Assembly: GCA_026770585.1 (NCBI GenBank)
Contig: MU646325.1
Span: 1,151,485-1,163,152, forward strand
Length of the DNA: 11,668 bases
Origin: Baffinella frigidus
Taxonomy: Eukaryota; Cryptophyceae; Cryptomonadales; Baffinellaceae
Direction of reading: 5' to 3'
Under the pieces are notes generated by a model. It made no database searches, was not told where the DNA came from, and worked only from the letters and a program-made list of their open reading frames with translations. Shown here piece by piece: positions 1 through 9,400 of this stretch. The position numbers and the translations under genes were made by a program. The stretch's first letter is position 1; every line of letters begins with the position of its first letter.

Positions 1-32
<32 letters not shown>

Positions 33-405
33 ACCCCTCAACCCTGAGTTGAGCGGGCCCGCCCTCTGACACCCCTTGAGTATTTGAGTATACGAGGCTC
101 GGCCCTCCGACTGCCGCTGCCGGCGCCGGTAGAGCCTAACTCCCATACTAACAGACAGATAAGCCCTACGCTCTAAGCCCGAAACCCTGAATCCTGAACC
201 ATGAACCCTAAACCCTGAACTCTGAACCCTGAACCCTGAACCCCAACCCATAACCCCCTCACTTCTACGTTCTAAGCTCTCGTCTCTACAACCTCATCTC
301 TACACCTACTCCCCAATCCGTAACCCCTAGTCCCCGACCCCTCATCCTGACATCCTCATCCCTAAATCCCCACCCCTAAGCTCTAATCCCTAATCCTCAA
401 ACCAG
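1..405. repeat. CCCTCAA array, then mixed CCCTGAA/CCCTAAC-type heptamers
   Basis: Six CCCTCAA-type units open the window (1-45); CCCTGAA variants occupy 186-245 and diverged C/T/A-rich text fills 246-400. The only non-repeat island is about 48-133, which includes the doubtful exon. Confidence 0.75.
97..128 (+). CDS. Doubtful small exon upstream of the first supported exon
   Basis: A GC-rich island between heptamers has an AG before it (95-96) and a good donor after it (GTAGAG at 129). Read in the phase required by the exon at 406 it gives LGPPTAAAGAG, which is low in complexity and carries no motif. The acceptor could equally be at 80 or 88. The island from about 48 to 76 just upstream contains an in-frame TGA. 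It may be an exon or an exon relic. Confidence 0.25.
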
Positions 406-461
406 GGTGTCCGCCGTCGTTCAAACTCAACCTGTCGGCACGGTTGGGGACGGGCGATGAT
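406..461 (+). CDS. Exon 1 of the visible gene (N-terminal region)
   Basis: CAG acceptor at 403-405 and GTAAAC donor at 462. After two bases that finish a split codon it reads CPPSFKLNLSARLGTGDD, ending in phase 0 to join AEEISVES of the next exon. The other two frames give either a stop or an arginine-rich peptide. The function of this N-terminal stretch is not recognised; alternating polar and hydrophobic residues suggest beta strands. Confidence 0.6.
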
Positions 462-3400
462 GTAAACCCTAAATCCTGAACTCTAAACCCTGAACCCTAA
501 ACCCCAAACCCTAAACCCTAAACCCTAAACCCTAAACCCTAAACCCTAAAACCTGGACCCTAAATCCTGAACCCTGAACCCCAAACACCAACCCCAGACC
601 CCTGATCCTTGACCCCTCACCCCTAATCCCTCACCCCTCACCGCACGCTCACCCCTCCCCTCTCCACCCTAAATCCCCAACCCCCACCTAACCTCACGCC
701 CCAACCCCCAAACTCCAAGCCCTAACCCCCTAACCCCCATCACCAACACCCAAACCCTACCACCAACAGGCAGAGGAGGTTACAGTCGAGTCGCAAGCCA
801 TCTCCATGCGCTGCTGCTCGAACCTAATCCCTAACCCCAACCCCCGAACCCCGAACCCGATATTATTTTCAGGCAGGGGAGGTTACAGACGAGTCGCAAG
901 CGGTGAGCGTGCGCTGCTGCTCGAACACAGTCCCTAGCCCCAACCCCCAACCCCCAAACCCTATATTGTTTTCAGGCAGAGGTGGCGTCGTACGCCATCT
1001 CCGTGCGCTGCCGAGCAGCGGAAGGCCAATAGTTACTTATGACTTTCCTAACCCCTAAACACTAAACCCTAGCCCCTAACGCCCAACTCCCAATTCCTAA
1101 CCCCCAACCCCCAACCCCCAACCCCTAAACCATAAACCCTAACCGTTCAAACCTAGACGCAAAGTTCACAGGGGTTAAACCCTAAACCTTCAAACCTACC
1201 ACCAACAGGCAGAGGAGATCTCTGTCGAGTCGCAAGCGGTGAGCGTGCGGTGCCGCGCAGCGGAGGGCCAGTCGTTCCTGGTCACTTTCCGCGACCACGA
1301 CGCCTCGGTGAAATCCCAACCCCCAACCCCCAACTTAATTTCGAGTGTACCCTTTACTCAACCCCAGCGCTCTGCGTGCCTGGATGCTCCCTGATGCAAC
1401 CCTAAACCTTCGACCCCAAACCCAGACCCCCGCCCCCCAACCCCCACAACCCGAACCCCACAACCAGGTGGGGTATGGTGGTACCCTCAACCACTAACCC
1501 TGGGTTTGGTGGTACCCAAAACCCAAACCCTCAAAACCAGGTGGGTTGCGCGGCCGTGATTCCGCCGCTGCAGTCGTGCCCTCGGGACGGGTGAACGCTC
1601 ACCCCCAAACGCTCACCCCTAAACCTTTATAACCCCTAAACCTCATACCCTAAACTTCAACCCCCAAACCATGACCCAAAACCCTAACCCCTAAACCCTC
1701 AACCCTAATCCTACGACTCTTATTCCTACTCTCTACTCCCTAAACCCTGTACCATTAAAACCCTAAACCTAACCCAATTACCTGAACTCCAAAATAAATC
1801 CTACATCCGAAACCCTGACACCGAATGCAGGGCGCTGTCGTCGTGTCCGGTGTTGCTGACGATGCACGGTACGGGAGTGTCCGCCAACGACCAGGCGCGT
1901 CCCCGCTAGTCCCCGCTAAGGAAGGCATCGCGCCCACTAGGGAAGAGATCGTGTCCGTACGGAAGGCATCGTGTCTCCGCTAGGGAAGGAGTCGTGTCCA
2001 CTAGGGAAGGCGTCGGCCGGGGCGTGTCCGGTGCTGCTGGCGATGCACAGCACGAGTGTGTCTGCCAACGACCAGGTCGCTTTCTCTCTCTCTCTCTCTC
2101 TCGCGCTCCCTCTCTCTCTCGCTCGCTCTCCCTCTCTCTCTCTCGCTCTCCCTCTCTCTCTCTCTCTCGCTCTCCCTCTCTCTCTCGCTCGCTCTCCCTC
2201 TCTCTCTCTCTCGCTCTCCCTCTCTCTCTCGCTCTCCCTCTCCCTCTCTCTCTCGCTCGCTCGTTGTACAGTAAATCTATCCCCCTCTCTCTCTTCCCTC
2301 TCTCTCTCTCCCTCTCTATCTCCCTCTCTCTCTCCATCTCTTCCTCCCTCTCTCTCTCTCCCTTCCTCCCTCCCTCACTCTCTCTCTCTCTCTCTCTCGC
2401 CTTCCCTGCCCTGCGGGTGAGTATTAGCATGCAAATCAAGTTGTGACATAGTCAGTTGTGTGTAAACTGACTGTGTGAGAAGACGTCCCTCAACCCTCGA
2501 CCCTAAGCCCTGAACCCCAAACTACACAGGCGGATTCGTACAAGCGGCAAGCGAAGAAAGACAAGTGGGATTGTGGGGTCTTCGCACACGGTCAGTTTAC
2601 ACACAATTCACCAATTCACCAATTCCCCAAATGTCACAGGCGGATTCATACAAGCGGCAAGCAACGAAAGACGAGTGGGAGTTTGGGGTCCGCGGCGCGT
2701 GGGTCCTTGCTCCGACCAGGTTATATCCGAACCTTAAACCCGAAACCCGAAACCCGGAACCCTATACCCGTTTAAATCGGATAAATCCAAACCCGGATCT
2801 TTATCTCGCCAGCTCGCTGTGTTAACTCCCACGCCCTGCACAGGCAGGGAGCGCAGGTACGGCCTTATTCCCGAAACCCGAATCCGTAAACCTGCCACTA
2901 GGCAGGGAGCGCACAACTTAATCTCCATACAAGTATTAATCAATTGCTTTTGGGCAACGAACATTACTACACGATTTGCTAATAAAAGTAATAGTAAAGC
3001 ATTTGTGTAGTAAATTTCGTTGCGCCAAAAGCAATTAATTAATACTTTTGTGGAGATGAAACTGGGAATGAACGGGGCAACGCTCATCTTTTGCGGCCCT
3101 CGAAGCCCCAACACCCAACCCCGAACCACTAACCCCTAAACCCCACACCCTATACCCTACTCCCGAAAACATACAGCCTGAACGGTACCGCGCCTCGTGT
3201 GGCAGACAGGACGCGCACAACTGGGAGTTGTGGAAGGGCACGACCCCCGAACCCCGAAACCCGAACACCGACACCCGACACCTGACACCCGACAGGGCGC
3301 TCACAACTGGGAGTTGTGGAAGGGCACGAACCCCGAACCCCGAACCCCGAACCCCGAAACCCGAAACCCGACACCCGACACCAGACACCAGACAGGGAGC

Positions 3401-6400
3401 TGACAAGTGGGAAGGCACGGGGAGCAAGGTGCACACGAAGCATACAGCCTGAAGCGTACCGCGCCTGGTGTGGCAGGCAGGGTGCGCACAACTGGGAAGG
3501 GACTGGGCAGCGCTCCTCCTTTGCGGCCCTCGAAGCCTTGGCCGATTTCACGCGGTCTGCCCCCCTTAAACCCTAAACCCTAAACTCTTCACCCTAAACC
3601 CTCAACCTTTCACCCTTAACCCTAAAACCTAAAACCTAAAACCTAAACCCTAAACCTTAAACCCTAAAACCCTGAACCAGGGGCGGTGGGGGAAGTTCGC
3701 AGACGCTGACCCCTTCCTAACCATAAACCCTAGACCCCAGACCCCACAGCCCAACTCACAACCCCACCCCCTAAACCCCAAACCCTAAACCAGGGGCGGC
3801 TGGGGGAAGTTCAAGGAAGCCGACCCCTTGCGGGTGCTATTCGCGGGGCATTCAATGGGCGGGTTGAACCCCCCTCACCCTAGAGCGGTTGCGGTAATTG
3901 TTGTCCGTTTGTGACGTGCGGTTTTCCGGTTTTCCGAGGGGGCCCAATCGACCTATTTTGTGTAGGAGCATGTTTACCTGAAATGTGGCACCCAAGGGTT
4001 CCTATTGGAAAGTTGTAGCTCTCGAAATTCTGAGAAACTTTGCGATTGGAACCCCTGTGCTGTTCGCGGGGCATTCGGTGGGCGGGTTGGACCCCCCTCA
4101 CCCTACCCGAAACCCTCCAGCCCGAATCCTCTCAACCATATTCATAAGGTAACGTCCTGAAAACCGGGTAGTTACGCCTACGGTATTGCCTACGGTAGGA
4201 CGTAGGGCTCCTAGGACCTAATGTTTCGTAGGACCCCCCCTACTACTTAGCAGCCACCGGGGGCTTCACGGATACAGTCCATCTAAACGATTTGTACAAG
4301 AATCGTATCCATTGCCATGATTTACACCCGGAAATTTCCCCCGGATATCCGGGGGAAAAGGAACTCGGCCGCTGCTGAGTGGTTGGCGAATACACCACAT
4401 TCATCGAAAGGACAAATACACCACATGCATGCGTTGAACCCTTCCGGGTGCTTTGCGCGGGGCAATCGATGGGCGGGTTGAACCCCGAACCCCAAACCAC
4501 GAAAAACACGAATTGCTCTGGAACTCGACCCTCTGAACCGTACCCCCTGTACCCGAATCTACCCTAATTGTCAGATGTAGAACTGCATGTGACGATTGGT
4601 TTGAGTTGGTGAATACATAACTTTCTCTCTACCCCCCCTCCCTAGGCATGGAGCGGCGCTGGCGGCGGCTAAGTACCCGGACTTGTCGCTGGGGCTTGCG
4701 ACAGCTGCGGGGTAGACCCCAATCCCCAAACCCCAAACCCCAAACCCCACACCCCAAACCCCAAACCCCAAACCCAAAAACCCACACCCCAAACCCCAAA
4801 CCCCAAACCCCAAACCCCAAACCCCAAACCCCAAACCCCAAACCCCAAACCCCAAACCCCAAACCCCAAACCCCAAACCCCAAACCCCAAACCCCAAACC
4901 CCAAAACCCCAAACCCCAACCCCCACACCCTAAACCCCAAACCCAAAAATCAAAAATCAAACCTCCAAGCACGAAAGCGAAACCCGCAACCCGCAACCAG
5001 GTGGATTCGTAAAGAGTACTACGGCGATTCGAACAACTTGTTCGATCACGACCTTGGGATCGCGCACTCGGACGCGGTGAACCCCGAGACCCCAACCCTA
5101 AACTCTGAACCCTAAACCCCCAATCCTCAACCCTGAGGGTAAAATTCCAAACAGTAAACCCTAAACCCTAAACCCTAAACCCTGAACCCCAAACCCTCAA
5201 TCCTAAACCCTAAACTCTAAACCCTAAACCCTCAACTCTAAACCTTAAACACCAAACAATAGTCACCAAACCCCAAACCCCAAACCCCAAACCCCAAACC
5301 CCAAACACTAAACCCTAATCACCAAACTCTCAACACCAAACGCCAAACCCTAAACTCTCACTCCTAAACCCGAAACCCTGAAACCCTAAACCGCCAACCC
5401 CCAGGGGCTGCGCGCGGTGATCGAAGGGACCATCGTCGAAAACTACCTCGACCTTCTGGTCTGACCCCCCGTCTCTCTCATCGCTAGGCCAAGCCATCCA
5501 CACGGTGGACTACGAGGTAATCTCATACAAAAACGGTTTTAATTTAAAACCTTTGGATAATGAAATTTACTACAGTTTGTCTTATGTTCGCCCTTTACCG
5601 GTACAGACGTAGTCACTAAAAATACATTTATCCTATTTTATCCGGGGGTCTTGGGGACCTCGTATTTCGCGCACTCGGAGGCGGGGCTGAGAGCGGTGAT
5701 CGAAGGCACCATCGTCGAAAAATACCTCGATCTTCTGGTCAACCCTAACCCTCAACCTCCTCAACCCTGAACCCTCTACCCGAACCATAAACCATAAATC
5801 CTGCATCCTCAACCCGAAACCCTGTACCTTAAACCCTAAGACCTTCTGGTCTGGCACCAGCACTCCATTTCCCAAGAGTCAGTCGGGTTGACTTGGCACA
5901 AAGGCAACTACGCCGTCGGTTTATTCCGTTCGGGGCCAACAGATGCGACACCGCTCTCGCGATACACCACGTGGTATTCACGAACCACATGGATCTCATA
6001 TGGAAATACGTGTAACTTATAACCTGGATTTCAAGCAAAATTACTACACTTTTGCTTTAATATTACTATTAAAGATCGTTTTGTGTAGTTGAATCCAGTT
6101 TATGGATTATAAGTGTTTCCACATGAGATCGAGGCAGGTGACCAACCTCAAGGGGGGGTTCGTATTCCACTGTGTGGACCGTGCCATCATGCGAGCAGCA
6201 TCATGAGAGAGACAGAGACAGAGAGAGAGAGAGAGGGAGGGAGAGAGACAGAGAGGTGACGTGTTTGACCTCGAGACAGCACAAAGAACCGTGATCGAGT
6301 CCCCATGGCATGGTCCCACTCGGTGGGCTTCGAGGGTTTCGGATTTGAATGTGGGGCCGGATTCGGGGGTGTTGCGTGACCAGATTTACACCAGAAAATC

Positions 6401-9400
6401 CTTCAAGTCAATTATCTCTGGGCAAGTTGACTTTTGTTGAAAAGTCCGTAGTCCACTGTGTGGAAGGCACCGTATGGAGTCGCTGATACACCTCTACGGT
6501 GTCTCCTAACAAAACTACACTATATTTTTGCAGGCTCCGAACCTCAAAGGCGCCCCGCTGCTTGCGCTCATTGGCGCCGAAGATCGCGCTGTGCCGCCGG
6601 ACCAAATACACCCTTGTAGAACAAATAAACCCTTACGGTATGAACGGTTATGAACTCACATACTCCCTTATGATATTAAATACTCCGTTCTGGTATCAAC
6701 GATTCTTAATTATGAACACAATACCCCTGATGGGAATGCAGGCGCCGAACCTCAAGGGCGCCCCGCTCCTCGCACGAATCCACCGTGTGGAAGGCACCGT
6801 ATGGAGTCGCTGATAAATCTCTACGGCGCCTCTTAACAAAACTACACTATATTTATGCAGGCTCCGAACCTCAAAGGCGCCCCGCTCCTCGCGCGAATCG
6901 GAGCAGAGGACTTTTTTTGAAAGGTCCGTAGTCCTCCGTGTGGAAGGCACCGTATGGAGTCGCTGATAAACCTCTACGGTGCCTCCTAACAAAACTACAC
7001 TATATTTATGCAGGCTCCGAACCTCAAAGGCGCCCCGCTCCTCGCGCGAATCGGCGCCGAAGATCGCGCCGTCCCCCCCTGGCAGCAGCGCCGTCTCATG
7101 CGCACCCTCTCCGAACACCAGGTTTCTATAGCCCGTGTTCCATACTAGAGTATTCTGGGATGGGCCCGCTTCAGGACTGGGATAGGCCCGCCTCGGGATC
7201 TGGGTAGGCACTGTTAGAGGACCGCGCCGTCCCGCCCTTATGAGCACCCTCTGGGAACACCAGGTCCATTCCGCACTGTGTGTTTCATGCTGGTTGTGGG
7301 CATGCTTCGGGGGTAGGATAGGCGCGCCTCGGGATGAGTAGACCCGCCTCGGAATTATTGGCCCGCCTCGGGACTTATGGATCCGCCTCAGGACTGATAG
7401 GCCCGCCTCAGGACTGATAGGTTCGTCTCAGGACTGATAGGCCTGCCTCACAATAACCCACGTCGCCCCCTCTCTAGGTCGACGTGACGTGTAAACCCTA
7501 AACCCTAAACCCTAAACCCTAAACCCTGAACCCTAAACCCTAAACCCTAAACCCTAAACCCTAAACCTTAAACCCTAATCCCTAAACCCTAAACCCTAAA
7601 CCCTGAACCCTAAACCCTAAACCCCGAACCCTCGCCAGGTCGACGTGACGTGGGATGAAATCCCAGGGCGCGAGCACTGGTGAACCCCAAACCCTACACC
7701 CTACACCCTACACCCTACACCCTACACCCTACACCCTACACCCTACACCCTACACCCTACACCCTAGACCAACCTCTTGCCTGGCTTAATGTGGGAAAGT
7801 TACGTGTCCAATCCCAAGAAAATTACTACACAAATGTACAACTCGGTTTTAAATAGACTCTTTCTGCATTTGTGTGCGGCCCCGAAGATCGCTAGGTCGA
7901 CATGACGTGTGATGAATTACCAGAGCGCGAGCATCGGTAAACCCCAAACCCTAAGCCCTACACCCTACACCATAAACCCTGTACTCTGAAGCCGGAACTG
8001 TGATGCTGTCACTCCTACATCTTAAACCCTGCATCCCGAACCCTAACCCCTCCATTCCACACACCAAACTCCAAACCCTACACCCCACACCAGGTCCAAA
8101 AGAACCCTAACCCCGAACTCCCAAACCTACACCCCAACACAGGTGGTGGGACACGGAGGTGGAGTCAGACGGGGGATGCGTCAACGAATTGACCATGGAC
8201 TGGTAGTACTGATATATCCCTTGGGCCTCGGGATATATCAGTCAACTGTTTGACTGATATACAGTCAACCCTGTACTCTACGTGTGATGCTGTCACTCCT
8301 AAATCCTTAACCTGGCATCCCACACCCTAAACCTCAAACCCTCAACCACAAACCCCAAAGGTGGTGGGACACGAAGGTCGAGTCAGACGGGAGCTGCGTT
8401 CACGACTTGACGTTGGGTGCTTTCTTCGTGCGTGCTCTCTTCAACTCTTAGGGCTCAGTGTTTACAGAGGTCGGGGTTCAGGGGTTTCCTGCGAACGCGT
8501 TGAGGACGCCTTCGGGGCAGGGGCAGCATTGAACGAGGAGTTGAGGAGTCCAGGGTAATCCCGAAACCGAAAACCAGGTGGTGGGACACGGAGGTGGAGT
8601 CAGACGGGCGGTGTGTCAACGACTCGACCATGCTTCTAATCAGAACTTTAAAAGCCTTTTGTCCGAGTTTACTATCCCGAGTTTACAACCAATGTTCGGA
8701 TTGTAAATCCGACACTACAAACCCCAACCCCCAACCCCCAACCCCCAACCCCCAACCCCCAACCCCCAACCCCCAACCCCCAACTCCCCACCCCAAACCG
8801 AAAACCGAAAATCAGGTGGTGGGACACGGAGGTGGAGTCAGACGGGGGATGCGTCAACGACTTGACCATGCGGGCTTTCTTCGCGCGTTCGCTGCTCAAC
8901 TCTTCCTTCATCGCCGCCCCTGCCTCGAAATCTTCCAGCAAGTACGTCCCCCCTGGATCTTCCTAAACCCTGAACCCTGAACCTTGAACCCTAAGCGACT
9001 TGGCGATGCGTGCGTTTTTCGCCCGCGCACTGCCGAATTCCTCGTTGCACGCTCAACTTGCCTCGAAGGCGTCAAGCAAGTGAATCCCCCACATTGACCC
9101 TGAATCCTGAACCCTGAACCCCATACCCTATACCCTGAACCCTAGACCCGAAACCTGACGCCCCAAACCCAAAACCCGAAACCCGAAACCCGAAACCCGA
9201 AACCTTAAGCCCTAAACCCGAAACCGCAGACCCGAAACCCAAAACCCTCAACATTTTTTTCTCACCATGGGCACATCCAGCAAGGCAGCGACAAGCCGCG
9301 AAGGGAGACTTGAGCTTCCTTACCCCAACCCCTACATCCTAACCCCTGTACCCAAAAACCCAAACCACTCCAGAGGTACATCCAAGGCAGCGGCCAAGGC

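Larger units (their letters stand above)
462..1208 (+). other. Intron 1: CCCTAAA array plus exon 2 relics
   Basis: Begins with a clean CCCTAAA run (about 464-553), then diverged C-rich heptamers. The three truncated exon 2 copies at 770, 873 and 976 lie in its second half, each with its own AG acceptor. Confidence 0.7.
1895..2639 (+). other. Intron 4: short tandem repeat, CT tract, exon relics
   Basis: Holds a roughly 22-bp tandem repeat built on CTAGGGAAGG..TCGTGTC (1903-2015), the second exon 4 copy, a long CT-rich microsatellite (2081-2409), a unique 2410-2490 segment with a donor-like GGTGAGTATT, and the truncated exon 5 copy. Heptamers are almost absent. Confidence 0.65.
2720..3476 (+). 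other. Intron 5: CCCGAAC heptamers, foldback element, five exon 6 relics
   Basis: CCCGAAAC/CCCGAAC/CCCGACA-type repeats (2738-2765, 3118-3160, 3245-3290, 3328-3390) alternate with exon 6 relics and the foldback element. It is the intron with most relics per length. Confidence 0.7.
3863..4645 (+). other. Intron 7: unique sequence, palindromes, two exon 7 relics
   Basis: 3871-4056 and 4130-4430 are not heptameric and show no open frame I can support. They hold a perfect 24-bp palindrome (4335-4358), an ACGATT/AATCGT hairpin near 4278-4297 and repeated CCTACGG words (4168-4200). Two 3' exon copies lie at 4057 and 4438. A pyrimidine-rich run precedes the acceptor at 4645. Confidence 0.6.
5459..7013 (+). 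other. Intron 10 (1555 bp): elements, duplicated exons, few heptamers
   Basis: The longest intron. It contains a foldback-like segment, the joined exon 9/10 copy, a short heptamer block (5740-5840), a unique 5849-5991 segment, the 5992 foldback, a GA microsatellite (6205-6256), T1 and the three truncated exon 11 copies. Its 3' quarter is a set of tandem duplications of intron end plus exon start. Confidence 0.65.
6426..7013 (+). repeat. Three-fold tandem duplication of intron 10 end
   Basis: The block GGAAGGCACCGTATGGAGTC..GCTGATA, then CTCTACGG, AACAAAACTACACTATATTT and GCAG occurs at 6462-6533, 6788-6860 and 6941-7013, each followed by an exon 11 start. Only the last leads into a complete exon. 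Confidence 0.85.
7680..8815 (+). other. Intron 12 (1136 bp): repeats, foldback relic, exon 12/13 copies
   Basis: Holds the CCCTACA array, the truncated foldback, the full-length exon 12 copy, three truncated exon 13 copies, one inverted exon 13 fragment, hairpins at 8208-8267 and 8697-8711, and a CCCCCAA array. Confidence 0.65.

Noticed and set aside
1906-2446. Long open frames over the CT tract (Ser/Leu repeats on plus, Arg/Glu repeats on minus)
   Set aside because: They are open only because CT/GA dinucleotide repeats contain no stops; no conserved motif or splice logic supports them.
2919-3059. Introner element creating a new intron
   Set aside because: There is no GT at the left end and no suitable AG at the right end, and the host is already a non-functional exon copy; it fits a MITE-like insertion better.
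4571-5115. Long open frames on both strands (G-L-G-F-G-V-W or P-N-P-K-P-Q-T repeats)
   Set aside because: A 7-bp repeat without stop codons is open in several frames and reads as a 7-residue repeat. The real exons at 4646-4711 and 5001-5076 are on the plus strand in other contexts.
5491-5516. Possible short exon QAIHTVDYE between CTAG and GTAATC
   Set aside because: It has good borders but overlaps the palindromic TCCACACGGTGGACT element end seen elsewhere in introns, and it would interrupt the conserved exon 10 to exon 11 join.
5849-5991. Possible additional exon after the exon 10 relic
   Set aside because: The segment is unique and partly open, but no frame links YLDLL to APNLKGAP through it, and that direct join is what the protein family needs.
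6696-7247. 183-residue minus-strand open frame
   Set aside because: It is the antisense of the tandemly duplicated exon 11 copies; its repeated REERGAFEVRS words are reverse reading of APNLKGAPLLA codons.
7492-7636. True telomere or chromosome end
   Set aside because: Exons of the same gene continue in frame on both sides, so this is an interstitial intron array.
8208-8242. Rho-independent terminator or small RNA gene
   Set aside because: A perfect hairpin but no U-run, and it lies inside a eukaryotic intron next to a truncated exon; better explained as repeat-derived.
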